From Micromonospora sp045209745 (lineage in GTDB: Bacteria > Actinomycetota > Actinomycetes > Mycobacteriales > Micromonosporaceae): a stretch of DNA of 64,000 nucleotides. Both the position numbers and the translations under genes were made by a program. The notes below the pieces were generated by a model. It saw only the letters and a program-made list of their open reading frames with translations. It was not told the origin of the DNA and searched no databases. The stretch is from contig NZ_CP109273.1 of NCBI RefSeq assembly GCF_045209745.1, forward strand, positions 4,774,001 to 4,838,000, written 5' to 3'. Shown here in pieces: positions 18,703-27,567 of the stretch. The first letter of the stretch is position 1. Every line of letters begins with the position of its first letter.

Positions 18703-18837
18703 CACGATGTGCGGACGAAGGCCGACGGGATGGCTAAAGAGTCACGGGAAACGGGCAGGCCGCATGTCGGTTGGAAGACAGTGGATCTACACCAGTGGCT
18801 GTAGCTATCTGTCGTACACCGATGACAAGGTGTCACG

Positions 18838-19596
18838 ATGACTACCACACCCAAGCCGCGCGCCGAGGGCGCTGGCGAGCGCAAAGATCTTCCTCCGGCA
18901 ATGTTGGCCGCCCTTTGGACTGTCAGCAACGGGCAGTGCTACGCCCCGAACTGCCCTATGCCGGTAGTGCTAGAGGTTCGTCCGGGCGTGTATCAGAAAA
19001 ACTCGCAAGTAGCTCACATCTACGGCGTTCGGCCGAATGCCGCTAGGTTCCAGGGCGAAATGCCGGCAGGGGAACGCGACACCTTCGCCAACCTGCTCCT
19101 GCTCTGCCTTGCCCATCACAAGGAGGTGGATGGCGACGAGACCCGTTACACGCCCGAGGTGTTGAAGTCCTGGAAGGCTCGCCACGAAGGCGAGGCCGGC
19201 GCGGTGCTCGCCAGGCTGCGTGTGCCTGACGCTGAAACGCTCGGCAAGATGTTGACGGGACTCGCCGAACCTCCGTTGCAGCGGCTTGAGGCGGTAACCA
19301 AACGGTTGGAGGAGACCGGCACTGCTAACTCCGAGACCGTTGCCGAACTCAGAGGAATCATCGCGACCTTGTCAGTCGGGGACGGAGTCAGCGGGCAGAC
19401 CGCTCGGGCCTTGGCCTATGCGGCTGAGGTGTTTGGCGCGAGTGCCTTCGATCAGAGCGCTAGCGCTGCGGCCTACGCTGCCGAGGTCTTCCAGTCGCAA
19501 AGTTTCGACCGCAGCGTCACCACGGCCGCCGAGGTCTTGCCACGCCTAGTGGAACGCTTGGAGCGGGCGACTCAGCAGCTAAGCCAGTTCCACTGA
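18838..19596 (+). CDS. HNH-endonuclease-like protein
   Basis: A 252-residue protein with an N-terminal zinc-type HNH nuclease domain. C34 and C39 lie in GQCYAPNCP, H60 in SQVAHIYG, N85 in FANLLLLC, then C90 and H93/H94 in LCLAHHKEVDG. The rest is helical, with two diverged repeats, AYAAEVFGASAFDQS and AYAAEVFQSQSFDRS, and a C-terminal coiled stretch LPRLVERLERATQQLSQF. HNH proteins of this shape occur in mobile elements as homing-type, phage-defence or toxin nucleases; I cannot tell which. It diverges from the integrase and is followed by a small membrane protein gene about 300 bases on. Confidence 0.75.
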   Translation: MTTTPKPRAEGAGERKDLPPAMLAALWTVSNGQCYAPNCPMPVVLEVRPGVYQKNSQVAHIYGVRPNAARFQGEMPAGERDTFANLLLLCLAHHKEVDGDETRYTPEVLKSWKARHEGEAGAVLARLRVPDAETLGKMLTGLAEPPLQRLEAVTKRLEETGTANSETVAELRGIIATLSVGDGVSGQTARALAYAAEVFGASAFDQSASAAAYAAEVFQSQSFDRSVTTAAEVLPRLVERLERATQQLSQFH

Positions 19597-19903
19597 CCCC
19601 AGGGGCCGTGTCGGTTGGAGCGGCCAGCGGGGTCGCCGGGGGACCGGCAGCAACCTGCCCCGGCCGAGGCTGGCGGTCCAGGCGCGGACTGCTGACCGCT
19701 CCAACAAGATCATCGGGCACAGATTCGGCGCAACCGGGATCCCATCCATGTCGGGCATAGCAGCAGCTCAAACCCGCGGTCGTCCGGTTTGGTCGACTGC
19801 ATCCATCGGCTCGATCAATACCGCTGGAAGTGGAATGACTGTCGGATCGGCGACGAGGGCAAGATCTTCACGTTCCGCGTTCATGTCGGTACTCTTTGCG
19901 CCC
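19597..19903. other. Gap with a spaced inverted repeat
   Basis: The arms GTTGGAGCGGCCAGC (19614-19628) and GCTGACCGCTCCAAC (19691-19705) pair with one mismatch around a 62-base loop, just after the HNH stop. It could be a terminator-like structure, or the remains of an attachment or regulatory site. No gene seen in the rest. Confidence 0.4.
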
Positions 19904-20299
19904 ATGGCGTCGCGTAGCAAGTCGAAGCTGTGGCAGTACTGGGGCTATGGCGTTCTGGCAGTGCTCCTACTGTCGCTTGGTAGCGCGAGGTTTGGTCCCG
20001 CTGTCTACCTGGTGCTGCTGGGTCTGCTACTCGTCTTCGTTCTCTTTACGGCTCCGGTCTATTGCGGAGCGATCAACCGTAGACGAGGCAGCCTGGTCGA
20101 GTTCTGCCGGAACAACTCGACCGGACTGATCTTGGGATGCCACCTACGCCAGCACAAGTGGCAGAAGTTTGGGCGCGACTGGTGGTCTCTCGGCTGGCGC
20201 CAGAAGAGCGAAGGGCTTTGGACGGGGGGCCAGGCCAAGCTGGCCACGCTCAGCTTCGTTGTCGGGACCGTTGTGAGTGTCGTCGGGCTCTTCAAGTAG
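19904..20299 (+). CDS. Small membrane protein with a conserved Cys-rich segment
   Basis: 131 residues from the ATG at 19904 (MASRSKSKLWQYWGYGVLAV). Two N-terminal transmembrane helices (YWGYGVLAVLLLSLGS, AVYLVLLGLLLVFVLFTAP) are followed by CGAINRRRG, FCRNNSTGLILGCHLRQHKW and a last hydrophobic stretch, LSFVVGTVVSVVGL. The three Cys around a His/Arg-rich core suggest metal binding. Similar small proteins occur in actinobacterial accessory DNA, with no assigned role. It ends 130 bases before tRNA repeat 2 and so closes the first cassette. Confidence 0.6.
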   Translation: MASRSKSKLWQYWGYGVLAVLLLSLGSARFGPAVYLVLLGLLLVFVLFTAPVYCGAINRRRGSLVEFCRNNSTGLILGCHLRQHKWQKFGRDWWSLGWRQKSEGLWTGGQAKLATLSFVVGTVVSVVGLFK

Positions 20300-20428
20300 G
20301 CGCCAGCCGGGAAGTGCGCCAGTACAGCAGGGGAGTACAGCAACCGACGGCACCTGACGAGACCGCACAAGGTGTCTCTATGCCGTCGGCGAGCGCAGCG
20401 GATCGAACGAGACCGCATTGCCGAGGTC

Positions 20429-20470
20429 TGGGGGTCAAGGGGTCGTCGGTTCGAATCCGGCCGTCCCGAC
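20429..20470 (+). repeat. tRNA-Pro(GGG) 3' end repeat 2 (putative att site, 42 nt)
   Basis: The 42 bases run from U33 and anticodon GGG (TGGGGG), through the anticodon-stem 3' strand TCAAG, variable loop and T arm, to the acceptor strand CGTCCCG and A73. No 5' half precedes it (ATTGCCGAGGTC instead), so it is not a tRNA gene. It is an att copy left by integration into a tRNA-Pro(GGG) gene. Confidence 0.85.
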
Positions 20471-21040
20471 AAGGTGAAACAGCAGGTCAGGGGGCTGGTC
20501 CGAGACATCGGGTCGGCCATTCTGGCTTCCCGGGGACCACGCCGGTCAAGTGCGTCGTCCGGTAGCGCTCCTTGACCGCCGGTCAAGCTTCAGCGGCCAG
20601 TGCGGCCAGTGCGGCCAGTGTGGTTGATTGCCGAATTCTTCTCTTGCTGTATCAAGGCGGCCCGCAAGCGGGCCGCGCCGGCCCGGCCCCGGCCTGCTGG
20701 CTACCTCCGGCCGGCATCGGCCGGGCCGACCGGCCACAGTTGACGGAACACCAAGAGCACCGAGGCTGAGGCGGGCCGATCGCGGTCGGGGCTGCTCGCC
20801 ATCGAGGTTGGGGCGATCGCTGCCGCGCAGCGGAGCTGCTTGCCTCCGAGTTTCCTGTGGACTGCCCGCGGTTCGATGGCGACGAGGACCAGGGCGCGCC
20901 CATCCCCCGGGTGCCCGATCCTCTACGTTACCCGCTCGGCGTCAAGGGCGCTGCGCGTCGGCACGCCGATGGCCTACGGCCACCCTTGACCCCGAGCGGG
21001 CGCCGCAGTCTTTAGCACCTATCCGGGGGATGGAGGCAGA
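20471..21040. repeat. Block A, copy 1: duplicated sequence beside the tRNA repeat
   Basis: Closely similar to 36966-37780, beside tRNA repeat 4. Shared anchors include GCAGGTCAGGGGGCTGGTCC, ACCACGCCGGTCAAGTG, CCTCCGGCCGGCATCGGCCG, TGCCGCGCAGCGGAGCTGCT and CCACCCTTGACCCCGAGCGG. Copy 1 lacks the small membrane gene of copy 2. Four 9-bp units of GCGGCCAGT type lie at about 20590-20620. Position and similarity indicate the terminal region of one family of integrating elements. The stretch 21041-21282 holds no gene I can support. Confidence 0.75.
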
Positions 21041-21282
21041 GTGGCGTTTGCGGCCCAGTGTTTGACTCATCCAGCGAATCCCGGGTCCGCAGTGGTGAAC
21101 CGAACTCCGCTCCGAACGGAGTAGCGCCTTCGCCGCTGATGTTCCAGACGTGCCCTCGATGCGGCCCGGTGACCGTCCGGGGAGGCTGGACGGTCTATGA
21201 CTGCTGACGAGGAGAGCCGCACAGCCCCTTAGGACGCAATGGTCCCGGTCCGCGCCCGGCTCGACGGGCGGTCCACGGCCGG

Positions 21283-22095
21283 CTAGCCACCCCTGCTGGC
21301 ATTTGGGCTACTTCCCCGCGCGGTAGGCCTCGCGTCGGTGGCGGGGATGGTCGGGTTCTGTCGCCTCGCGAGAACGATCAATCCCACCAGAAGGAGCACA
21401 AGCCACAGCGGCACCAGTAGGGGAGCGAGTGACTGCCAGATGGGCCACACCGGCTCGGTGAGCCTGTTCGCGGCCAGGTCCGTCCAGGTGAGGGCGACGC
21501 CCGGGAGTAGGGCGACCGTCACCAGCGTGCCGACCAGCCGGGGTACGGGCGGACGTCGCCGCGCCAGCAGCCAGAACAGCGCCGCACCGGCGGCGGCGCT
21601 GAGGAGGGTGCCAGTGACCGTGGCGGCGAGAAACCCGTCGGGCGCGGCCGGTGCGATGCTCAGCCTCGACCCGTACGCCCGGTGGGTGAGCGTAACCGTC
21701 AGCCCGTCTCTCTCGGCCCGCCAGCCGTCGCACGGGGCACCCGGCACGCGACGGAGCTCCTGCCACCCCCGCGTCGCGGCGGTGCGCCGCAGCTGCTCCG
21801 AGAGCGTGCAGTCGGCACCTTTGCCGTACTGGAAGTCCAGGTGACTCCCGCCGAAGTCGTCGGTAGCCAGAAAGACGCCGTACCGATAGCCGCGCACGAT
21901 CACCGAGCCGGTTGGCTCGGCCTCAGGGAGCAGCTCTTCCGCCACGCTCTCAGGTCGGTCGGGGCTGAGCGGCATGGTGCCCCGGCCGCCGTACCAGGAG
22001 CCGACGCCCAGGCCGGCCGTGCCCAGCAGCACCGCGCCGAGCAGCAACATCGCGACGTGCCGCAGCCGATGTCCCACCGGCCCACCCCCTGTCAC
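21283..22095 (-). CDS. Multi-pass membrane protein of unknown function
   Basis: 270 residues. One N-terminal helix (VAMLLLGAVLLGTAGLGVGS) leads to an exported domain of about 115 residues with two Cys (GADCTLSEQLRR, GAPCDGWRAER) that could form a disulfide. Three more helices follow (ATVTGTLLSAAAGAALFWLL, LVGTLVTVALLPGVAL, LVPLWLVLLLVGLIVLA) and a polar cytoplasmic tail. Family not recognised. It is isolated on the minus strand within the cassette between repeats 2 and 3. Confidence 0.65.
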   Translation of the reverse strand: MTGGGPVGHRLRHVAMLLLGAVLLGTAGLGVGSWYGGRGTMPLSPDRPESVAEELLPEAEPTGSVIVRGYRYGVFLATDDFGGSHLDFQYGKGADCTLSEQLRRTAATRGWQELRRVPGAPCDGWRAERDGLTVTLTHRAYGSRLSIAPAAPDGFLAATVTGTLLSAAAGAALFWLLARRRPPVPRLVGTLVTVALLPGVALTWTDLAANRLTEPVWPIWQSLAPLLVPLWLVLLLVGLIVLARRQNPTIPATDARPTARGSSPNASRGG

Positions 22096-22431
22096 AGTGC
22101 GGCACAGCGTAGCCTGCGCGATCCATCCCTAGTGCCCAGCGTGAGGACATCAGGGGCCAGCCGAGGCCACGGGAGACTGCCGAGATCAGGCCGCCGAGCC
22201 GGTGGCCTGCCGGAGATCCGCAATTCCCAAGCTGACAGTCGCCCATACAAGCCGGTGGCCGTGACGGGCCATCCATGGGCCAGTAATGGTGGCGCGCAGC
22301 GGTCATGAGGGGGCATGAGAGGTAGCAACCTCCGCCGCCGGCCGCAGGCGTTTCGGGCATCACGACCGCTTGAGCGCGTTCTTCCAAACTGAGCGTGCGG
22401 GCGGCTCGGGACGGGCCAGTAGTGCTCGAGC
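22096..22431. other. Non-coding gap between divergent genes
   Basis: It probably holds promoters for the minus-strand membrane protein and the plus-strand gene at 22432. No gene or striking repeat seen. Confidence 0.35.
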
Positions 22432-22917
22432 GTGGATGGCCCAGCGGCGACGGCAGAGCTCCAGCGGCGAGTTGTTGGCCGAAGCCTGGAGGCTGTTACC
22501 GAGGCCCGCTACTGGCACGAGGGTGTGAGGGACGGCGACGCCGAGAGTCTGCTTCACTTCTGGCTGCACTTCGAAGGCAACCCGCCGCTGATGATGCACG
22601 GGGTGGGTGAGCACCTGTCATTGAGTTTCAGCGAGCCGTACGGGTCGTACGACATGGAGGACCAGGGGGAGACGCGAATCGGGCCCCCGGCAGCGCCGGA
22701 CGTGCTGGCCGATCTGCCGGGACGACGACTGCTCAACGCCGCGCTGATCCAGGGGTACACGCCGATGCCTTCGGTGGGCGGTGTCCTGATGAGATTTGAG
22801 CGCCTTGACCTGGTCGTCGCCTCGCTCGGCGATGAGTGGGTTCTGGCACAGGGCGCCATCCCGCCGTCGTTGACTTCGTACTTGAGGTTGGGCGATTGGG
22901 TCAGCCAAGCCAACTGA
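22432..22917 (+). CDS. Hypothetical protein
   Basis: 161 residues, acidic. The GTG start begins the series DGPAATAELQRRVVGRS. The sequence is well mixed and protein-like (LLHFWLHFEGNPPLMMHGVG, GVLMRFERLDLVVASLGDEW) with no signal peptide or transmembrane segment. Size, acidity and island setting resemble SUKH- or Imm-type immunity proteins, but no partner toxin is adjacent and I do not recognise a family. Confidence 0.55.
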   Translation: MDGPAATAELQRRVVGRSLEAVTEARYWHEGVRDGDAESLLHFWLHFEGNPPLMMHGVGEHLSLSFSEPYGSYDMEDQGETRIGPPAAPDVLADLPGRRLLNAALIQGYTPMPSVGGVLMRFERLDLVVASLGDEWVLAQGAIPPSLTSYLRLGDWVSQAN

Positions 22918-23287
22918 CGAACGACGCAGTGACAGCAACGAGTGACAGCAACGGAGTTGGACGGGGTCGACGCAGCACCGGACAAGTGAAGAGGAGATCA
23001 GCCGCAGATCCCCTCGCCGGGCACCACAAGGGCTACCGACCTCCCCGGACGGGGACAAGGTGGAGCGCCCGACCGGACGAGTCTCAATGGCGGCTGTCAA
23101 GCGGACTGTGCGGCTGTGCGGGCGCTGACAGCTGGGCGGGTCTCCTCGGTCGGGCAGGCGTGTTCCCGACCGGGGTTCTCGGGCAGCCCTTGTGGTGTCC
23201 GGGCGAGGAGACCCGTTGCCGTCTCCGAGGGAGGGTGGGGGTGCGGGGCAGCGCCCCGCTGAGGGTGGGTGGAGGGATGATCCTTTC
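22918..23287. other. Gap rich in small repeats and inverted repeats
   Basis: A tandem AGTGACAGCAACG unit lies at about 22927-22953. A perfect 12-bp inverted repeat, CGGGTCTCCTCG / CGAGGAGACCCG, sits at 23137-23148 and 23204-23215. A tight hairpin, GCGGGGC-AGC-GCCCCGC (23243-23259), lies 29 bases before the next start codon and could affect translation or stop upstream transcription. No gene seen. Confidence 0.5.
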
Positions 23288-23638
23288 GTGAAGAGTCTTA
23301 CGGAACTCGCTCTAGATCTCTGTCTTGACCCTCAATATCCGGAGCGACCGGGCAGTCACCTCAACGAGGCCACTCGGGACTTCATCGAGGTGCTGACCTT
23401 CGCAGACGCTGACGCGATCATGGCGATGATCGACGAGACGATCCCGGACCTCACCGGGGATCTTCCGGTCTGGGCGCGGAACCTCGCCTATCGTCTGGCA
23501 TGCCTTCAGCGACCCCACGACGCGGAACTGCTCCGCGCGGCCGGCGTGGACCTCTACTCTCACGGGCCGGACTGGGACGATCACGCCGAAGAACTCAGGC
23601 GTCGAGCCGACGAGATGGACAGCTCGTCCCCGGGCTGA
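23288..23638 (+). CDS. Hypothetical small acidic protein
   Basis: 116 residues from the GTG at 23288 (VKSLTELALDLCLDPQYPER). It appears helical, with DFIEVLTFADADAIMAMIDE and NLAYRLACLQRPHDAELLRA, and looks like an ankyrin- or HEAT-like helical protein too short to classify. The upstream region has a strong hairpin and G-rich stretches but only a weak Shine-Dalgarno (GGAGGGATGATCC). It may be co-oriented cargo with the gene at 22432. Confidence 0.5.
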   Translation: MKSLTELALDLCLDPQYPERPGSHLNEATRDFIEVLTFADADAIMAMIDETIPDLTGDLPVWARNLAYRLACLQRPHDAELLRAAGVDLYSHGPDWDDHAEELRRRADEMDSSSPG

Positions 23639-23684
23639 CCTTCGCCGACCACATCGGTGTCCGGTCTGGGGAACGTGCGCGGGC

Positions 23685-24869
23685 TCAGCTGGGGGCCGCA
23701 ACTGGCGGTTGGAGTTGGAAGCAGCGGTTGTCGCGCAGCAGGGCCCACAGCACGTTCACGCGTCGGCGGGCGAGAGCGATCAACGCCTGCTGGTGTTTTC
23801 GTCCCTCGGCGCGTTTGCGCTGGTAGTAGTCCCGGTTAGGCCCGTTCATCCGCAGGGTGCTCAGCGATGACATGTAGAACACATGGCGCAGCCGTCGGTT
23901 GTAGCGCTGCGGCCGGCGTAGGTTGGCGACGCGCTTGCCGGAGTCACGGGCCACCGGCGCCAGGCCCGCGTAGGCGGCCAGGTGATCAGGGCTGGCGAAG
24001 GTCGACAGGTCCCCGACCGCGACGATGAACTCCGCCGCCGCCAACGCCCCCATTCCGGGCAGGCTACGGATGATGACAGCCTGCGGGTGGCTGCTGAAGG
24101 CCGCCTCGATCGCTTTGTCGGTGTCCCGCATCCGTCGGTGCAGTTGCAGCAGGTGAGCGGCCAACTCACCGGCGAGCTCAGCAGCGGTGTCCTGTCCCGG
24201 CAGGGTGAGATCCTGCTCAGCCGCGGCGGCCAACGCCTGGTCGGCGACCTTGACGGCGTTCACTGCCCGATGCCGGCGCAGATGAGCGACGAGCTGGTCG
24301 CGACCGGCGGCACGGATCTGCTCCGGCCTCTGATAAGCGCTGATCAAAATCAGCGTCGCGACGTTGGTGAAAGTCAACGCACGTTCCAACACCGGGGAGA
24401 TTCCGAGCATCAGGCGGCGCAGCCGATTCACGGTGCGGACCCAGTCCTCGACCAGGTCGGCACGGTGCGCCACCAGCAGCGCCAGCTTCGCGATCAGTTC
24501 CGTCGGTGCCTCGACCGGCAGGAAGTCATGCCGCATCCGCGCGGTGTTCGCGATGACCACCGCGTCACGCGCGTCGGTCTTGGCCTCGCCGGCGAACCCA
24601 GCGGACATCGTCTTGACCGTGCGGCCCGGGATATAAACCGCCTGTTGCCCCGCCAGCGCCAACATCGCCCGCAGCAGCGCTGTCTCGCAGCCGACCAGGT
24701 CGACCGCCCACACCACCTCGTCATCCGCGCTGACCCGGCCGACCAAATCCGCAATCGCCTGCTGATCGTTGGCCACCCGCGTCGACCACAGCACCCGGCC
24801 GGACACATCCACCGCCGCGGCGTGGTGAGCCTGCTTGCCCGCGTCGACGCCTACCCATACCTGCGCCAA
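23685..24869 (-). CDS. IS110-family transposase (DEDD type), intact
   Basis: About 394 residues. The N-terminal RuvC-like DEDD domain begins VWVGVDAGKQAHHAAAVDV and continues with VVWAVDLVGCETALLRAML and GEAKTDARDAVVIANTARM. The C-terminal Transposase_20 domain has IIRSLPGMGALAAAEFIVAV and the Ser-containing PDHLAAYAGLAPVARDSGKR. TTG at 24869 is chosen because GGGAGG lies five bases upstream; a longer TTG start at 24887 is in frame. IS110 elements lack inverted repeats, so the ends cannot be set here. Confidence 0.88.
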   Translation of the reverse strand: MAQVWVGVDAGKQAHHAAAVDVSGRVLWSTRVANDQQAIADLVGRVSADDEVVWAVDLVGCETALLRAMLALAGQQAVYIPGRTVKTMSAGFAGEAKTDARDAVVIANTARMRHDFLPVEAPTELIAKLALLVAHRADLVEDWVRTVNRLRRLMLGISPVLERALTFTNVATLILISAYQRPEQIRAAGRDQLVAHLRRHRAVNAVKVADQALAAAAEQDLTLPGQDTAAELAGELAAHLLQLHRRMRDTDKAIEAAFSSHPQAVIIRSLPGMGALAAAEFIVAVGDLSTFASPDHLAAYAGLAPVARDSGKRVANLRRPQRYNRRLRHVFYMSSLSTLRMNGPNRDYYQRKRAEGRKHQQALIALARRRVNVLWALLRDNRCFQLQPPVAAPS

Positions 24870-25200
24870 GTCATCCTCCCAATGCAACCCAGGTCCAGGT
24901 CACCTCGGACCACCCCGCCGGCAGTTCCTTAGCAAGCGACGACTCGCAGATCTCAATCAGCGGTCAAGGCGCCCTGGGCTGGCTGGGCGGCCGCTCGTCC
25001 ATGGCCACCTGACGGCAAACGACCTTGAGCCACACCCAACCAACCCGGCGGCCCGGAACACCATCCAGACGCAGAAACCCTAAGGAACGACCTTGGCCCC
25101 GTCCGGGGAGGCTGGACGGTCTACGACTGCCCGACGAGGAGATCCGCTTTAGGCCGCAATCACCCTGCCACCTCCCAGGGCGGTTTCCGGCCTTCGCCGG
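24870..25200. other. Non-coding region upstream of the IS110 transposase
   Basis: No gene seen. Elements of the IS110 family carry a structured bridge RNA in a non-coding end, upstream of the transposase in the IS621 type. This stretch is the natural place to look, but I cannot set its ends or fold it here. Confidence 0.3.
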
Positions 25201-25896
25201 TCAGTCGGAGACGTAGCCCTTTGGAGAGTGGACAAACAAGCGGAAGCCCATCGGCACCCGCTGGTGGCGAGGCAGGCCGAGCACGTCGTAGTCGACCGCG
25301 ATGTCATCGAAGAACAGCCCTCCTCCGGGAGACTGCTCTACGTCCGGGATCGTGATCGTTACGAAGACCGGCAGTTCCATGCCCGCTCCCACCCTGATCG
25401 ACCGGAACGGTGCCGCCGTAGCCGGGTAAAACACGACGGCAGTGGAGTCGTCGACGGCATGGTTTGCCGCCAAGCGCGCGACCTTGAACACGTGCTGATC
25501 GGCAGGACCGTCATCGACCGCGATGCCGGTGATCGTGACCGGCGACGGACCGGGATTGCGGATGGACGCGCCGAACGTGATCTGCCCTCCCGGATTGAAC
25601 GAGAACCGCACCTCCGTCCTCGGCCCTTCCGTGCGGGACTCCGCGTCAGCCCCGTGCCACCACGAGCTGCCGTGATCGAGGCGATGGCCGAGGGTGGCCG
25701 ACAGATACCCAGCGCACAGTGCGACTGCTAGCGTCGCGGCGACCAGGAGCCGCCAACGGCCCCTCGCAGGGGGCGTCTGCGGGAGACGAGCATCGGGCAT
25801 GGCAAGTCGGCGGCCGCCTCCCCTTCTGGTAGCACCCGTACTGGCGACTGGAGGATCGGCGACGGCCGGCACGGTGGGCCGGAGCGGCAACGTCAT
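25201..25896 (-). CDS. Membrane-anchored protein with an exported beta-rich domain
   Basis: 231 residues from the ATG at 25896 (MTLPLRPTVPAVADPPV); the frame is open further upstream, but those residues look non-coding. A Pro/Arg-rich cytoplasmic head precedes one transmembrane helix (WRLLVAATLAVALCAGYLSA). The exported part has the alternating pattern of an immunoglobulin-like or DUF4352-like fold: VRFSFNPGGQITFGASIRNP, then SPVTITGIAVDD and VFVTITIPDVEQS. Substrate and partner unknown. Confidence 0.6.
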   Translation of the reverse strand: MTLPLRPTVPAVADPPVASTGATRRGGGRRLAMPDARLPQTPPARGRWRLLVAATLAVALCAGYLSATLGHRLDHGSSWWHGADAESRTEGPRTEVRFSFNPGGQITFGASIRNPGPSPVTITGIAVDDGPADQHVFKVARLAANHAVDDSTAVVFYPATAAPFRSIRVGAGMELPVFVTITIPDVEQSPGGGLFFDDIAVDYDVLGLPRHQRVPMGFRLFVHSPKGYVSD

Positions 25897-26262
25897 GACG
25901 CGCACGGTACGGCGCACATTCGCCCGGTACTGTCCGCCCCAAACCGGTACTGCTAACGCTTCGATCGTCGTGCCCGATGGTGCCCGTAGGCACGGGACCC
26001 GAGGGGTGACGCCGGTCAGCTCCTGGACGTGACTGCCGGCATGGCGATGCAGGTCAATTCGGGTCACTGCCGAATGACTTCCATCCGTGTCCACACTTCC
26101 TAAACCGTGTGGCCGTACAGCCATCGGTACAGCCAAGACCGCCGCCAACCGCCGACACCAACGGACGACGACGGACTGCCTGGCCAGGGAAGTCCTCACC
26201 CGACCAGCCATCCGCGATCTTCTTCTAATCCCAAGGCCACTGCCGCCGTTCCGGTGCGGAGA
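25897..26262. other. Gap with the TTCCTAAACCG element
   Basis: TTCCTAAACCG occurs near 26098, flanked by CCACA and TGTGG, and is followed by GTACAGCC repeats (GTACAGCCATCGGTACAGCC). The same element occurs at about 27371 and 37956 close to tRNA repeats 3 and 5. Otherwise no gene supported. Confidence 0.4.
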
Positions 26263-26565
26263 TTAGCGGACACGGATGGCCCAGACGTGCGAGGGATCAG
26301 CTTGCTCTGATCCAACCCACCACGCGTCAGATGCCACGTCGATCGCCTGGTCTACCCACGGCTGAACGATGGCGGCTGTCGCGTCGGTGATCGCCCACTC
26401 GTTGACGATCCAGCCCTCGCTCGTCATGCGGACGTGGGATCTCAACGGTTCGATCACTTCCAGCGGCAGGACCCACGACCGTTCAAGATAGCCGTCATCA
26501 CCGAACTTGCTGACGACGTTCACCGCATGCACGAGCGCGACCGTACCAACATCGGCGATGTCCAC
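26263..26565 (-). CDS. Hypothetical protein, about 100 residues
   Basis: The start region reads MDIADVGTVALVHAVNVVSK and the product continues with YLERSWVLPLEVIEPLRSHV and GWIVNEWAITDATAAIVQPW. Composition is protein-like, cytosolic and Trp-rich. Family not recognised. It is transcribed with the next small minus-strand gene upstream (26743-27105), about 180 bases away. Confidence 0.5.
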   Translation of the reverse strand: MDIADVGTVALVHAVNVVSKFGDDGYLERSWVLPLEVIEPLRSHVRMTSEGWIVNEWAITDATAAIVQPWVDQAIDVASDAWWVGSEQADPSHVWAIRVR

Positions 26566-26742
26566 CGGTCCTCATCCAGTCCTCAAGACGCCGAGCCGCC
26601 ACCACCGCCAGTGAGAGATGCCGGAAGGCAAATCCGCAGCTCAACCAACGTTGGGCCAGGTAGGCGAGTCGGGTAACTTGATCTCGTAATGCGTAGGTCG
26701 AACGGTCCGATCCCGTCAGACGGCCCTACCAGGACCGCCAGG

Positions 26743-27105
26743 TCACCAGTCCTCGCACGGGAAGTGCGTCGACCGCACGCAGTCATGGTCCAACAGAAGC
26801 ACCACACGGAAGCGTCCGCTGTCAGCCAGCTCCTGGAACACCCTCGTGCCGACCTCGACCTCCGCGCCCATCTCGGCCCCAAGCTCCAAGACGAAGGGGT
26901 GGCTCAGGCTGGGCTCCTCACTTTCCGGATGGAAGGCGAGCCAAGCCCGAAATTCCTCGCTCTGGCCAAAGAATGTCCGCCGGCTGCTGGGCACTTCGAC
27001 GAGTTCGACGCCGAGCACCTCTGCGACCTCCGGCGCGAACCGCTCCAGTGAGGGCGGCGTATCTGGACCGGCCATCCCGAGAAGCAGATCCACGTCCATG
27101 CCCAC
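26743..27105 (-). CDS. Hypothetical acidic protein
   Basis: 120 residues from GTG 27105, or 118 from ATG 27099. Strongly acidic, with SLERFAPEVAEVLGVELVEV, AWLAFHPESEEPSLSHPFVL and RVVLLLDHDCVRSTHF. No signal or membrane segment. It could be an immunity-type protein of a mobile cassette, but that rests only on size, charge and location. Confidence 0.5.
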   Translation of the reverse strand: MGMDVDLLLGMAGPDTPPSLERFAPEVAEVLGVELVEVPSSRRTFFGQSEEFRAWLAFHPESEEPSLSHPFVLELGAEMGAEVEVGTRVFQELADSGRFRVVLLLDHDCVRSTHFPCEDW

Positions 27106-27365
27106 GCCCGGGACTGTACAGCCATCCGTACAGCCAAGCCCGTCGACCGAGACGGTCCAGGGTCGACGGTGGGCGACGCGGCGGGCAGGTCAGCGGCAGT
27201 CACCGACGCAGGCAGACAGCAGTCTTGATCTTTGCAAGGCCGGGGCCGGGGCCGTGCCCGGTTGGGCGGTCGGCGGGAGTCAGCTGCGGTCAGGTTCGGT
27301 GCAGGGGACCAGGGCGGGTAGCGCAGGCCAAGCCTGGTGATGGACCCGCGATGCGGCAGCGTATC

Positions 27366-27525
27366 GACACTTCCTAAACCGGGGGCTGCCGTCGCCAGGT
27401 TTCGACATCTGGGGACCAGGCGGGGACCACACGTGGTGCGCGATGCTAAGCGGTGCGCCGTCGGGAGCACGCCTTGATCATGGGCATAGCGTGTGTGACG
27501 TGCATGGACGTGTGGCGAATCGTCC
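27366..27525. repeat. Block B, copy 1: sequence upstream of tRNA repeat 3
   Basis: Similar to about 37950-38113 before tRNA repeat 5. Shared landmarks in the same order are TTCCTAAACCG, GGGGACCACAC, a GCGCGATG-like motif, ATAGCGTGTGTGACGTGC and GTGTGGCGAATCGTCC (GGATCGTCC in the other copy). The block abuts the tRNA repeat directly, so it is probably the conserved terminal or attachment region of one element type. It does not read as protein. Confidence 0.7.
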
Positions 27526-27567
27526 TGGGGGTCAAGGGGTCGTCGGTTCGAATCCGGCCGTCCCGAC
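27526..27567 (+). repeat. tRNA-Pro(GGG) 3' end repeat 3 (putative att site, 42 nt)
   Basis: Identical over 42 bases to repeats 2, 4 and 5. It is preceded by ATCGTCC, so loop base C32 is also preserved, but the 5' part of the tRNA is absent. It marks the junction between the cassette of small unknown genes and the cassette with the S9 peptidase. Confidence 0.85.
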
